A DNA stretch of 64,000 nt from Leucobacter aridicollis (GCF_013409595.1 NZ_JACCBD010000001.1:3038001-3102000); one strand, 5' to 3'. Shown: positions 40,185 through 49,454, counted from the first letter of the stretch. Translations and numbers: made by a program. The notes: generated from the sequence alone by a model not told the origin.

Positions 40185-40604
40185 CTACTCGGTGGTTTCG
40201 GCCTCGTAGCCCTCGCCGTCGAGCCGCAGCGCACGCACGAGATCTGCCGCGTGCACCGTCGAGACGATGACACGTGAGAACGTGTCGAACTCCCCAACCC
40301 AGCCGCGGTTCTCGTCGGCGCCCTCGGGCACATCGAGATCGATAACGACGGCCTCACGCCCGCGCCTGGCGAGCAAGAAGTCGCGGCCACCGCGCGTGCG
40401 CCACGTCCCGTAGGCAAACCCGCGCGGGAGCCCGGCACCCGGTGAACGAATTCCGCGGATCCACACCCAGGGGTCTCCCGTGATGACGGCGGATCGGATC
40501 GCGGCGCGATCAAGCACCACGTCGCGCTTGCGCAATGCAACGGTCTTCTCGGCAGTGGTGAGCCGAATGACGACGCGATCGGCGTGAACCTCAATGCGCG
40601 CCAT
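40185..40604 (-). CDS. Conserved hypothetical protein, possibly PH-like
   Basis: 139 residues, soluble. Beta-rich pattern (I-E-V-H-A-D-R-V-V-I-R-L-T, V-W-I-R-G-I-R-S-P-G-A-G-L-P-R-G, Y-G-T-W-R-T-R-G-G-R-D-F-L-L-A, A-V-V-I-D-L-D) reminiscent of bacterial PH-domain proteins that recur in Microbacteriaceae; no enzyme motif. Starts 2 nt after the stop of the hemD-like gene, so it is co-expressed with it. Function unknown. Confidence 0.7.
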   Translation of the reverse strand: MARIEVHADRVVIRLTTAEKTVALRKRDVVLDRAAIRSAVITGDPWVWIRGIRSPGAGLPRGFAYGTWRTRGGRDFLLARRGREAVVIDLDVPEGADENRGWVGEFDTFSRVIVSTVHAADLVRALRLDGEGYEAETTE

Positions 40605-40606
40605 GG

Positions 40607-41389
40607 CTAGTCCAGCATGTCGCTGTGATCGATTGCGGACTCGACGGCCTCGATGATCGCGTCGACCTCGGCCTGACGGTCTCCGCCGGCACCGGCGAGT
40701 TCAAGCTCTTCGGCGGCCGCGACCGTGCTCTCGCCGACGCAGACGACGAGCGTGTCCGCGGGAAGCTGCGGGAACTGCTTGCGGACTTCTTCGGCGATCT
40801 TCGCGGAGGCGACCAGGATCGCGTTGATGCGCCCCGAGTCAATATCCTCGCGGATGTGCACCGATGCCGGAACACCAATGGTGCGAAACGCGAGTACCTG
40901 GGTCACGTCGTGGCCGCGCTCGATGAGCCCGGTGGTCAGCACTGGGGTGGCGACATCGGATCGGAGGGTGAGCACACGCAGCACCTCGCCCGAATCGATC
41001 TCGGTCCACTCCTTCAGCAGCTGAAAGGTCGTGTTGTTGTCTTCGTCCGGTGTCAGTGTGACCGGGTAGCCGGCCTCCCGGAACGCCACGGCCGTGGCCT
41101 CTCCGACGATCGCAACCTTCGTTCGCTCGTGGAACGTTGCATTGTGGTGCTTGAGTACGTCGGCAACGGTCGCACTCGTCGCCGTCATCCAATCGAACTC
41201 ACCGGCTTCGAGGTCCTTCAGGGCCTCAACAAGCTTGTCTTCCTCGCTGGTATGCGAGAAATCCACGAGCGGGGCGATAACAGTCTGGGCCCCGCGATCG
41301 CGCAGCGCCTGCGAGACGAGGTCACCCCAGATCCCACCGCGTGGTACAAGCACACGGAGGCCGCCGAGCAGCTTAGCCTGATCCGACAT
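40607..41389 (-). CDS. Uroporphyrinogen-III synthase-family protein
   Basis: 260 residues from ATG 41389. HemD-like: L-V-P-R-G-G-I-W-G-D-L-V at the N-terminus, D-W-M-T-A-T-S-A-T-V near 70, V-A-I-V-G-E-A-T-A-V-A-F, and a second half with L-V-C-V-G-E-S-T-V-A-A-A. The enzyme closes and inverts ring D in tetrapyrrole synthesis. No other early heme gene is adjacent, so it may be an orphan or a regulator-like paralogue. The 203 bp upstream (41390-41592) hold no gene. Confidence 0.8.
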   Translation of the reverse strand: MSDQAKLLGGLRVLVPRGGIWGDLVSQALRDRGAQTVIAPLVDFSHTSEEDKLVEALKDLEAGEFDWMTATSATVADVLKHHNATFHERTKVAIVGEATAVAFREAGYPVTLTPDEDNNTTFQLLKEWTEIDSGEVLRVLTLRSDVATPVLTTGLIERGHDVTQVLAFRTIGVPASVHIREDIDSGRINAILVASAKIAEEVRKQFPQLPADTLVVCVGESTVAAAEELELAGAGGDRQAEVDAIIEAVESAIDHSDMLD

Positions 41390-41573
41390 ACACCCCACAT
41401 CACTCGAAACGAACAAAGCCGCGCACTGGCGACTTCTCAAAAATACGACCCTGAAAGAGCCGTGTGTTCACCTATTCTCGCTCTGCGCCGGGCAAGACGC
41501 AAAACCGAGGGCCTCTTCTCCCCGATTGCAACCGAGCTGTTACGCACTGCCCCGCCACATCGGGTAGGCCGCA

Positions 41574-41588
41574 CACCGCCGCGCGGTG
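41574..41588 (-). terminator. Short hairpin after the DUF3618 gene
   Basis: CACCGC-CGC-GCGGTG, 4 nt beyond the stop at 41593. Confidence 0.5.
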
Positions 41589-41592
41589 GCAG

Positions 41593-41859
41593 CTACGCCC
41601 GGAAGTTGCGCCCGGCTCGCTTCGCGATCGCCCACACGATGACGCCGGCCGTTGCAGCGACGGCCACCACTCCCGCGACAAAGACGAGTGGCCGCTCCGT
41701 GCGCTCTTCACGAATGCGTAGCCCAACGCGCTGGGTCGCATCGTCGATGCGCTTCGCGTAGTTCAGGCGGTCGCTGAGCTGTCCGAGCGTGTCATAGAGC
41801 TCGGCACGAGCAGCGTCTGCCTCAGCAATGCCGAGCTGCTTGCGGTCCTGCGAATTCAT
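41593..41859 (-). CDS. DUF3618 domain membrane protein
   Basis: 88 residues: N-terminal amphipathic part with A-E-L-Y-D-T-L-G-Q-L-S-D-R-L-N-Y (DUF3618 pattern), then one membrane helix (~58-80, P-L-V-F-V-A-G-V-V-A-V-A-A-T-A-G-V-I-V-W). Overlaps the holin-family gene (ATGA). Third gene of a common actinobacterial envelope triplet of unknown function. Confidence 0.85.
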   Translation of the reverse strand: MNSQDRKQLGIAEADAARAELYDTLGQLSDRLNYAKRIDDATQRVGLRIREERTERPLVFVAGVVAVAATAGVIVWAIAKRAGRNFRA

Positions 41860-42317
41860 CGCTGACCTCCCTGTGTGTGCGCGCCGTACGTGGGGTCCGT
41901 GGTCTGCCCTGGCTTGGTGTCCGCGTTGAAGCGCACCTCAGCCAGCGCGGTCACGTCGTTTCCGACGCGGTCGAGGGTCTGCTCGGGAACCGGGTTCCCT
42001 CGCTGGATGAGCTTGTACCCCGCGAAGAGCGCCGCTGCGGCGAGCAGGAGCAGCGCGGCGGCAACGACGAGGGCGGCAAGCCACCAGGGCCAGACCAGCG
42101 CGAGCGCGGCGATCGCCGCGATCACGAGTGCCTGCAGCATGAAGAAGACAAAGAAGAGCGCAACGACGACGCCGGCGGCTCCGATGCCGGCTTTCTTCGC
42201 GGCGCCAATCGCTTCCTGCTTCGCATTGTTGTACTCGATCTTTGCGAGCGAGACGATCTGCTGCGGCAGGCGGGCTAGCAGCTCGAAAGTGCCAGCCTCA
42301 TCGCGCTTGCGGCTCAT
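41856..42317 (-). CDS. Phage-holin-family (actinobacterial Holin-X) membrane protein
   Basis: 153 residues. N-terminal F-E-L-L-A-R-L-P-Q-Q-I-V-S-L-A-K-I-E-Y-N-N-A-K-Q-E then two long membrane helices (~48-72 and ~78-104). Despite the family name there is no phage gene nearby; this is a chromosomal envelope protein. Overlaps its neighbours on both sides by 4 nt (ATGA). Confidence 0.85.
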   Translation of the reverse strand: MSRKRDEAGTFELLARLPQQIVSLAKIEYNNAKQEAIGAAKKAGIGAAGVVVALFFVFFMLQALVIAAIAALALVWPWWLAALVVAAALLLLAAAALFAGYKLIQRGNPVPEQTLDRVGNDVTALAEVRFNADTKPGQTTDPTYGAHTQGGQR

Positions 42318-42619
42318 GCCGACGTCTCCCCCTGCGCGTCGACTGTGCGCGGCGTCGACGGCTGAGTCGAGTCCGCGTCGCGCTGTGGCTGGGTGGCGGC
42401 GACGAACGCGGACTTCGCGGCGCGCGAGGCCGCGGCCTTCACGCTCTGGACCTGGTCATTGACCGATCCCTTCACGGCGGTCACGCCCTGCTGCACCAGC
42501 GGCGTCTCCCAAACGGCGATCGCCCCGCGCTTGATCTGCTCGTAGCGCGCTCGGCCCGCGCGGGTGCCCAACACGTATCCGACTGCGGCTCCCAGAACGA
42601 AACCTACTTTGCCTCTCAT
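42314..42619 (-). CDS. YtxH-like small membrane protein
   Basis: 101 residues: membrane-anchoring glycine-rich start V-G-F-V-L-G-A-A-V-G-Y-V-L-G-T-R-A-G-R-A-R-Y-E-Q-I, then a soluble helical region and a Gln/Ser/Thr tail. GGGAGG upstream. First gene of the triplet; promoter candidates TATTGG and TAGGCT, 17 nt apart, lie in the 112-bp gap before it. Confidence 0.8.
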   Translation of the reverse strand: MRGKVGFVLGAAVGYVLGTRAGRARYEQIKRGAIAVWETPLVQQGVTAVKGSVNDQVQSVKAAASRAAKSAFVAATQPQRDADSTQPSTPRTVDAQGETSA

Positions 42620-42731
42620 GCACTGCCTCCCGAGCGTCGTGTTCCCAGCCTACTCGTCACAGCCAGGGCCCAATACATTCCTCTTTCGAGATATACAGCC
42701 TACGCTGCGAGTCTCTCAATGGCCACAGCCG

Positions 42732-44105
42732 CTATTCAGAGATGCCTGTCAGCTTTCTCCGAAGTTGTACGGCTGCGGGGCGGAGTTCAGCGAGCGCAGC
42801 GCCGAGGGCACCGCCATGCACGTCCTCCCCAGCCAGGATCAGCGTCGGATACTCCCGAGCAATCATCTCGCGGGCCTCGCGCTGCCTGTCTCGCGCAGCG
42901 TCCGTCGCAAACGGGGCCGCAACGGTGACGTGTGTGACGATCGCTCCTGACGCCTGCTGCACGCCGAGAGACGCGAGCGCCTCGGGTACTGGCGGTTGTC
43001 CGATCTCACCGTTCGGGCGCGCAGGGCCGGCGAGACGCAGGACGGCCTCGCTGCCAGCGTTCGAGACGATGCGCGCCGACCAGGACTCGCCGCCTCCTGT
43101 TTCGATGAGCGCCAGCGCGTCCGAGCCGTCAGCGACGTCCGCTGGGACGCCCTGAATGCCGAACTCGGCATATTGCCGCGTCAGTTCCGGTCGGAGCGCC
43201 GCCAGCCTCGCGTGGAGCGATAGCGGCGTGTTGTCGGCGTCCGCCTGCTCGTCACGCGGCCACGCGACCGGGGTCGCTTGGGCTGCGTGTGAGGCAGTTG
43301 CCTCGACGTTCTCGAGCTCCCCAATCAGGGCGTCGAATCGCTGCAGCGCACCGTCCGCGTCGGTGACGGCCCAGCGGCCGTCGGGCTCAAGCACGCACGA
43401 CGCAACCTCCCCCGCGAAGACCTCAGCGCCGAAGAGGCGGAGTCGTTCGACAAGCAGTTCCCCGAACCGATCCCAGCCGCCCGCGGGCTCGATCACCTGT
43501 TCGCGCGCGGCGTGCTCCTCGAACTGGAGTTCGGCGGCGCCGCTCAGTGAGCCCGCCCGGGTCAGCGCTTCGTTGAGGCCAGCTTCGACGAGCGCGACCT
43601 CAGCCGCGTGCGACGGCACCCCAAACCCCTCGACAACAAACGGCTCCACCAGCGTGTCACGCACGTTTCGTCCGAGCCGCGAGTCCACGAGCGCGCCGAG
43701 ATTGTGCTCCTTGCCGATCGTCAGCACCGGCTTCAACCTGTCAAGGTAGGCCCTGAACGCTCCGCCAGTGCCGAGCAGCGCCATGCACGACTTCGCGAGC
43801 GGCACCGGCGGAATCCCCCAGACCGAGCGCTCCGGGCTCGGCGCCCAACCACCGCGGGCCCGCAGCAGCACGTCGGCCGTCCGCACCGGGCGCGGCGCGG
43901 CCTCGGGGCTATCCGGGCCGTCGGCCGCAATCGGTGCGGCAACCTCGGCGAGCAGCGCGGCGATCTCTCCGCCTTCCCGTCGCACGGGAACCTGCGGCAG
44001 CCTGACGACCGGGTCAGCGATGAGCACCCGGACGCCGACCTCGGCGAGATCGAGCGCTGCGGCGAACGCCGAGATGCCGCCGCCAAGCAGCAGTACCTGA
44101 CTCAC
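42732..44105 (-). CDS. Protoporphyrinogen/coproporphyrinogen oxidase-like flavoprotein
   Basis: 457 residues from GTG 44105. N-terminal V-L-L-L-G-G-G-I-S-A-F-A-A-A-L-D-L-A (residues 4-21) is a modified FAD motif. Middle and C-terminal blocks fit HemY/CgoX: V-E-P-F-V-V-E-G-F-G-V-P-S-H-A-A, P-A-G-G-W-D-R-F-G-E-L and the end A-L-A-E-L-R. The FAD motif differs from the usual G-x-G-x-x-G-L and conserved segments are loose, so activity is uncertain. GTG overlaps the CPBP stop (GTGA). Confidence 0.7.
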   Translation of the reverse strand: MSQVLLLGGGISAFAAALDLAEVGVRVLIADPVVRLPQVPVRREGGEIAALLAEVAAPIAADGPDSPEAAPRPVRTADVLLRARGGWAPSPERSVWGIPPVPLAKSCMALLGTGGAFRAYLDRLKPVLTIGKEHNLGALVDSRLGRNVRDTLVEPFVVEGFGVPSHAAEVALVEAGLNEALTRAGSLSGAAELQFEEHAAREQVIEPAGGWDRFGELLVERLRLFGAEVFAGEVASCVLEPDGRWAVTDADGALQRFDALIGELENVEATASHAAQATPVAWPRDEQADADNTPLSLHARLAALRPELTRQYAEFGIQGVPADVADGSDALALIETGGGESWSARIVSNAGSEAVLRLAGPARPNGEIGQPPVPEALASLGVQQASGAIVTHVTVAAPFATDAARDRQREAREMIAREYPTLILAGEDVHGGALGAALAELRPAAVQLRRKLTGISE

Positions 44106-45349
44106 GCGGCACCCGCCCCGCCGCTCGCGAGCGGCGCGGCGCGCCAGACACGGTCGATCCGCTCGCGACCGTAACCGTGCTTCGTGAAGATGCGCACGAC
44201 AAGCCAAACGAAGAGCGCGAGGCCCGCGATCTCGCCAACGACGGATTCGATGCCACCCGAGCTCTCGACCTGCCCGGTGCTGCCACTCAGCCCCGCAGCC
44301 ATAAAGCCGAACGCTGCGATGTTGTTGATGACGTGAATCGCGATCGCGGCCTCGAGGCCGCCGGTCTTCCATGTGAGCCAGGCAGCGGTGAGGCCCATGA
44401 GCCCGACCGCCACGAGACCCCAAATGTCATAAATGTGCATCGCGGCGAAGGCGAACGTGGACAACCCAATGGCGAGCCACGGCGACCGCATCCACGATCC
44501 GAGCACCTGCAGGAAGAGCCCACGGAACACGACTTCCTCTGCCGCGGCCTGGAACGGCACGAGCAGCAAGACGAGGATGAACGAGATGAGCGCGGCGGTG
44601 CCGTTGAACTCGGGCGCCTCGGCGGCGAGAGGCTCCGTCGCTGGTGACGCCGCAACGCTCTCCATCGCCATCCCGAAGAGGATCCCGACGCCGTTCATCA
44701 CGATGACGGCAAGCACTGCCGCCGCGGTGGTCCGCCAGAGCAGTCCCCAGCGGATGCGTCCGGCAACCGACCACACGCGGCCGACCGGGCGGATGCCGAG
44801 CGCCAGCATTGCGAGCAGCACGGCCGGGATCATGAGCGCGACGGTGCCCAGGTTGAGCAGGATCGAGAGTGGGTGCTGCGTGTCGAGGATCGGCGCGATC
44901 TGCATGAAGAGCGCGTCATTCACATAGTCGGGATCGAATGCGAGCAGCACTGGCATCAGCGCGAGCGAGTACGCGATGTTCATCGCAAAGTAGATACTCG
45001 CGGCGAGCACGAGCACGACGAGTGGTTTCCACCACGCGTAGCGCGGCGCGCCGCGGTAGAGCCGGTGGTACTCGAGCGGTTCGGTCTCGACCTCAACGAA
45101 CTGCGGTTGCTGCTGCGCCCAGGCCCACTGCGGCGCCACCGCGGGGGCGCTCTGCTGCTGCGGGTACGGCGTCTGCCCCTGGGGTGGCACCGGCGCGGGA
45201 TGCGGTGTCTGCTCCGGGTACGGCGCGTATTGCGGGTGTTGCACGGGAACGTCAGGGTGGACCGGCGCCGGGTTCGGCGTCGGCCCACCCTGGGGCTCAG
45301 CCCCTCCGGTGCCTGGCGTGTGACCGTCGATCGGTGGGGGTTGCGTCAT
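44102..45349 (-). CDS. CPBP-family intramembrane metalloprotease
   Basis: 415 residues. The first ~80 residues are Pro/Gln/Tyr-rich and cytoplasmic; then about eight membrane helices. CPBP/Abi signature: A-A-E-E-V-V-F-R-G-L-F (motif 1), F-A-A-M-H-I-Y (motif 2) and I-H-V-I-N-N (motif 3), the residues of the glutamyl/metal active site. GGGAG 4 nt before ATG. Related to CAAX prenyl proteases and bacteriocin-immunity proteins; substrate unknown. Translated with the flavoprotein gene. Confidence 0.9.
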   Translation of the reverse strand: MTQPPPIDGHTPGTGGAEPQGGPTPNPAPVHPDVPVQHPQYAPYPEQTPHPAPVPPQGQTPYPQQQSAPAVAPQWAWAQQQPQFVEVETEPLEYHRLYRGAPRYAWWKPLVVLVLAASIYFAMNIAYSLALMPVLLAFDPDYVNDALFMQIAPILDTQHPLSILLNLGTVALMIPAVLLAMLALGIRPVGRVWSVAGRIRWGLLWRTTAAAVLAVIVMNGVGILFGMAMESVAASPATEPLAAEAPEFNGTAALISFILVLLLVPFQAAAEEVVFRGLFLQVLGSWMRSPWLAIGLSTFAFAAMHIYDIWGLVAVGLMGLTAAWLTWKTGGLEAAIAIHVINNIAAFGFMAAGLSGSTGQVESSGGIESVVGEIAGLALFVWLVVRIFTKHGYGRERIDRVWRAAPLASGGAGAA

Positions 45350-45360
45350 GGTGCTCCCTG

Positions 45361-46746
45361 TTACGCGCCGCGGAGACGCTCTGCGAGGTAGGCGTGGAGT
45401 TCGGCACGCGGCACGCGCTCCTGCTGCATGGTGTCGCGCTCACGCACGGTGACCGCGTCGTCCTCGAGCGAGTCGAAGTCGACCGTGACGCAGAACGGCG
45501 TGCCGATCTCGTCCTGGCGGCGGTAGCGACGGCCGATTGCGCCCGAATCGTCGAAGTCGATGTTCCAGTCCTCGCGCAGATCCTGTGCGATCTCACGCGC
45601 GAGCGGGGACAGCTTCTCGTTGCGGCTGAGAGGCAGCACGGCAGCCTTCACCGGCGCGAGGCGCGGGTCGAGCGCGAGCATCGTGCGGGTGTCGGTTCCG
45701 CCCTTCGCATTCGGGACCTCCTCCTCGCGGTAGGCGTCGACGAGGAACGCCATCAGCGAGCGGGTGAGGCCGGCAGCCGGCTCGATGACGTACGGCGTGT
45801 AGCGCTCGTTCTTCGTCTGGTCGAAGAAGCTGAGGTCCTTGCCCGAGTGCTCCGAGTGCGTCGTCAGGTCGAAGTTCGTGCGGTTCGCGATGCCCTCGAG
45901 CTCGCCCCACTCGCTGCCCTGGAAGCCGAACTTGTACTCGATGTCGGCGGTGCGCTTCGAGTAGTGCGACAGCTTCTCCTTCGGGTGGTCGTAGAACCGC
46001 AGGTTCTCAGGGTCGATGCCGAGGTCCACGTACCAGTTCATGCGCTCGTTCATCCAGTATTCCTGCCACTCGTCATCGGTGCCAGGCTCGACGAAGAACT
46101 CCATCTCCATCTGCTCGAACTCGCGGGTACGGAAGATGAAGTTTCCGGGAGTGATCTCGTTGCGGAAGCTCTTGCCGATCTGGCCGATGCCGAACGGGGG
46201 CTTCATGCGTGCGGACTGCAGCACGTTCGCGAAGTTCACGAAGATGCCCTGCGCGGTCTCGGGGCGCAGGTAGTGCAGGCCGGCCTCGTCGTCGACCGGG
46301 CCGAGGTAGGTCTTCAGGAGGCCGGAGAACGCGCGCGGCTCAGTGAACTGACCCCGGGTGCCGCAGGCGACGCAGACGATCTCCGAGAGGCCGTCCTTCG
46401 GCTCGCGGCCCTTCTTCTCCTCGAACTCCTCAATGAGGTGATCCTCGCGGTAACGCTTGTGGCAGTTCAGGCACTCGACGAGCGGGTCGCTGAAGACCTC
46501 GACGTGGCCCGAGGCCTCCCAGACGCGCTTGGGCAGGATCACGCTCGAGTCGATACCGACAACGTCATCGCGGCGCTGAACCATCGCCTTCCACCACTGG
46601 CGCTTGATGTTCTCCTTGAGCGCGGTGCCGAGCGGGCCGTAGTCCCACGCGGAACGCGAACCACCGTAAATCTCACCCGCCTGGAAGACGAAGCCGCGGT
46701 GGCGGGCGAGAGAGATGACCTTATCGAGGCGGGACTGTTCAGCCAT
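45361..46746 (-). CDS. glyQS: Glycyl-tRNA synthetase (single-chain, class II)
   Basis: 461 residues from ATG 46746. Charges tRNA-Gly. Class II motifs: [34 protein letters not shown] (motif 2), I-E-P-A-A-G-L-T-R (motif 3). Zinc site C-L-N-C and C-V-A-C at ~108-155. C-terminal anticodon domain present. An in-frame GTG at 46758 adds four residues but sits directly on GGAG, so ATG 46746 is preferred. Confidence 0.96.
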   Translation of the reverse strand: MAEQSRLDKVISLARHRGFVFQAGEIYGGSRSAWDYGPLGTALKENIKRQWWKAMVQRRDDVVGIDSSVILPKRVWEASGHVEVFSDPLVECLNCHKRYREDHLIEEFEEKKGREPKDGLSEIVCVACGTRGQFTEPRAFSGLLKTYLGPVDDEAGLHYLRPETAQGIFVNFANVLQSARMKPPFGIGQIGKSFRNEITPGNFIFRTREFEQMEMEFFVEPGTDDEWQEYWMNERMNWYVDLGIDPENLRFYDHPKEKLSHYSKRTADIEYKFGFQGSEWGELEGIANRTNFDLTTHSEHSGKDLSFFDQTKNERYTPYVIEPAAGLTRSLMAFLVDAYREEEVPNAKGGTDTRTMLALDPRLAPVKAAVLPLSRNEKLSPLAREIAQDLREDWNIDFDDSGAIGRRYRRQDEIGTPFCVTVDFDSLEDDAVTVRERDTMQQERVPRAELHAYLAERLRGA

Positions 46747-46824
46747 GTGTGTATTCACTCCAAGGGGCAGACGGGGATCTTGGTTCGTGTCGGGCGCCGA
46801 CTGGCGCGCACGGACCCCTCCATC

Positions 46825-47787
46825 CTAGCCCTCGGGGTGTGAGTTCGACTGGGCATCGCGCTTTCGCGGACGGGTTCGCCGGAGCACCGCCTCGCGATAG
46901 CCGGCGCGCCGGAACCAGTACCCCACGAGCAGGATCACGGCACAAGCGAAGACCGCCCACCACGGAAACCCTGGGACATCGGGGCCCTTGCCCATCGCGT
47001 CGATGTCCGAGCGCGGTGTCGGCGTGACCCGCTCGCCGGTGACGAGGATGCGCTGCGTGTTGATGCCGAGCGGCGTGCACGTCACGAGCGTCATGAGGTC
47101 TTTGCCCTTCACCACGCTGATCTCTTCCGTACTGTCGGGTTCGACGATCTGAATGAGATTCACGCGGTAGGTGAGGACTTTGCCCAGGACCTCAACGCTA
47201 AAGGTGTCTCCTTCTTTCACTCCGTCAAGGTGGGTGAACATTGCCGCGTTCGCGAGACCGCGGTGTCCGGTGATGACTGAGCGGGTGCCCTCGCCGCCGA
47301 CGGGGAGCGAGGTGCCCTCGAGATGACCCAGCCCCTTCAGGAGGGTCGTGTCGCTCGTGCCGTGGAACACGGGAAGATCGAGGTCGATCGCGGGAATGCG
47401 CAGGCGGGTCATCATCTTGGACGGCTGCTGCGAAAGGATGTCCCAGTAGTCGAGCGCCCCCGTGATTCTGCCTGTGCCCTCGGCGACGTTGGCCCCTGCC
47501 TCGAGTAGGGCGCCCGAGTTCAAGGCGTCGTTATAGGCGACGGCTCTGTCCCACTCACGCTGCAGATCTTCTTTGGCGACCTTCGAGCTCGCCTCGGTCT
47601 GATCGGTGAGCAGTCGCGACTGGTTGTACTGTGACACCCAGGCCGCGACGGTCGGATACTCGACGAGCCCGAGCCCAACAAGTACAAGAAGCGCGATCGA
47701 GAAGTTCAGCCAGCTGAATCTCCACTCGCGCTTCGAGAATCGGTGGGCGCGAGTTCCGCGGTGGCGCGGCGGCGCGGTGGTCGTCAT
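46825..47787 (-). CDS. srtC: Class C sortase (pilus-polymerising)
   Basis: 320 residues with GGGGG upstream of ATG. N-terminal membrane helix (~27-45), C-terminal helix (~275-295). Catalytic His175 (T-G-H-R-G), Cys237 (T-L-V-T-C-T-P-L-G) and Arg246 (T-Q-R-I-L-V-T-G). The DPW/lid-type segment of class C enzymes is not exact here. Joins pilin subunits by transpeptidation. Last gene of the pilus locus, after a hairpin. Confidence 0.92.
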   Translation of the reverse strand: MTTTAPPRHRGTRAHRFSKREWRFSWLNFSIALLVLVGLGLVEYPTVAAWVSQYNQSRLLTDQTEASSKVAKEDLQREWDRAVAYNDALNSGALLEAGANVAEGTGRITGALDYWDILSQQPSKMMTRLRIPAIDLDLPVFHGTSDTTLLKGLGHLEGTSLPVGGEGTRSVITGHRGLANAAMFTHLDGVKEGDTFSVEVLGKVLTYRVNLIQIVEPDSTEEISVVKGKDLMTLVTCTPLGINTQRILVTGERVTPTPRSDIDAMGKGPDVPGFPWWAVFACAVILLVGYWFRRAGYREAVLRRTRPRKRDAQSNSHPEG

Positions 47788-47820
47788 GTGTACCCCCAGG
47801 TGTGCGGAAAAGACATGGGT

Positions 47821-47854
47821 GTGCCGCCCCCACTGCGGTGCGTGGGGGCGGCAC
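47821..47854 (-). terminator. Hairpin between pilin and sortase genes
   Basis: 13-bp perfect stem (GTGCCGCCCCCAC) with an 8-nt loop; probably reduces sortase expression relative to pilin. Confidence 0.7.
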
Positions 47855-47908
47855 GGTGAGCGGACCGAGGATCAACGCACAGTGCGCGTCGCCTCGGAGG
47901 CTCGGAGG

Positions 47909-49366
47909 TTAGGCCTGCTCAGCGAGCTTGCGACGACGGGTCGCAACGAGGATGCCCGCGGTCGCGAGCACGAGCGCGCCACCGCCGAGCATGAGCACGT
48001 TGCCGGCCGCACCCGTGATGGGCAGCGCGGGCAGGTCGCCGGCGCCGAGGCTCATCTGGGTGTTGTCGACGGTCGTGTACGCGCCTGCGGCGTTCACGTT
48101 GAAGACAGCGCCCTTTGCGATGCCCTTGTAGCCGGCCGGTGCGACGGTCTCGTACGCGCAGTAGGTGCCCTCGGCGACGGTCACGGTGTTCGTCTTACCG
48201 TCGTTGCCGGAGACGAAGCTGCCCGCGACCTTCTTCGCGCCGGAAACCTCGGTGCCGGTCGCCTTGCAATCGGTCGTGGCGGCCGGAACCGAGTAGAGCT
48301 CGAAGGTCGCGCCCTTGAGGTTCACGGTGTCACCCGCGATGGTGGTGCCCGTCTTGAGGACGTGCACGCCAGCGAAGAACTTCTCGCTCTCCGGCTCCTT
48401 GATCTCGGGATCGGTCGGGCTCTTCTCGCCGTTAATGAAGACCTGAGCCTTGTTCTCGGTGGTGCCGGTGCCGACGAGCGAGACGTCGATGCGGAACACG
48501 AGGTCCTTGCCGACGGCGGCGTTCAGCTTTGTGAGGCCAGCCGGGGTGAGCGTCATCTTGACGGGGGGACCAGCGACGAGGGTGTAGTCGGTGCCAAGCG
48601 TGAGATCCTGACCGTCGATCGCGACCTTGCCGCCCTTGTACGCGACCGAAGACGCGAGGGCGTCCTCGATGCGGAACTCGGTGTAGGTGACGCCGTCGCC
48701 GAGCGGCTTGATCGGCACAGTGATGTCGAAGCCGAGCTGGTCGCCCTGCAGGTCAGCGGTCTTCGTCGAGCCCTGGCCACCCATGAGGTTCTTCGGGTAG
48801 ATATGCGGGTGGTAGTTCCAGGTGGGGTCGCCCGAGACTGCGTCCTTGCCCGGGTACGGAACCGTGACGATCGCGGGCTGCGCGACGGCGACGGCGCCGG
48901 TGGCGCGCTTCGACTCGAAGACGACATACGCCTTATCCGCAACGAGATTGGTGAACTCGTAGGTGCCGTCCGCGGCGCTCGTCATCCGCTGCTGCGAGCA
49001 GTTGATGGTGTTGTAGCCCGGAACGTCAACGTCGTCCGAGACAGTCTGCACGGCCGTGAGGCCCTTCAGTGCGTCCCAGCCCGCCTGCGTCTTCAGATCG
49101 ATGCCCTGAATCTCGCAGTACTTGAAGCCTGCAACAAGCGGCTTGACCTTGTCACCGTGGATCGACAGATCCAGCTTGGTGCCATCGGCGACACCAAAGT
49201 CAGCTGTCTCGGGCTTCTCGAGCTTGTGCACGGTGATCGATCCCGTGCCGGCGTCGCCGGGTGCGGCGAAGGCGGGGCTCGACGCTACGCCGAGCGAGCC
49301 AGCGAGGATCACAGCGGCACCCAGGAGGGCTGAGCTGCGACGAACGCGGTTCTTCATTTCAGTCAC
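47909..49366 (-). CDS. LPXTG-anchored backbone pilin (SpaA/SpaH type)
   Basis: 485 residues from GTG 49366, AAAGGA six nt upstream. Signal peptide cleaved near residue 35 (A-F-A-A). Pilin motif W-N-Y-H-P-H-I-Y-P-K-N (the W-x3-V-x-V-Y-P-K type) supplies the cross-linking lysine; E-box Y-C-A-Y-E-T-V-A-P-A-G-Y; C-terminal sorting signal L-P-I-T-G (448-452), hydrophobic helix and R-R-R-K. SpaA-like beta domains between. This is the major shaft subunit, polymerised by the sortase encoded next. Confidence 0.92.
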   Translation of the reverse strand: MTEMKNRVRRSSALLGAAVILAGSLGVASSPAFAAPGDAGTGSITVHKLEKPETADFGVADGTKLDLSIHGDKVKPLVAGFKYCEIQGIDLKTQAGWDALKGLTAVQTVSDDVDVPGYNTINCSQQRMTSAADGTYEFTNLVADKAYVVFESKRATGAVAVAQPAIVTVPYPGKDAVSGDPTWNYHPHIYPKNLMGGQGSTKTADLQGDQLGFDITVPIKPLGDGVTYTEFRIEDALASSVAYKGGKVAIDGQDLTLGTDYTLVAGPPVKMTLTPAGLTKLNAAVGKDLVFRIDVSLVGTGTTENKAQVFINGEKSPTDPEIKEPESEKFFAGVHVLKTGTTIAGDTVNLKGATFELYSVPAATTDCKATGTEVSGAKKVAGSFVSGNDGKTNTVTVAEGTYCAYETVAPAGYKGIAKGAVFNVNAAGAYTTVDNTQMSLGAGDLPALPITGAAGNVLMLGGGALVLATAGILVATRRRKLAEQA

Positions 49367-49454
49367 AACGTGTCCTTTCATATTTTCACGAAGTGTGGTG
49401 GAACTCAGGGTGCTTCTCGATTGCGCGAAAAGATCCAAGAGCTTGGGGGGACCG

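Noticed and set aside
41856-42317. Prophage remnant suggested by a holin-family gene
   Set aside because: No capsid, integrase, endolysin or att-like sequence nearby; the family is chromosomal in actinomycetes.
46747-46758. GTG 46758 as start of glycyl-tRNA synthetase
   Set aside because: It directly abuts the GGAG sequence and would leave no spacer; ATG 46746 also matches the usual N-terminus of the family.
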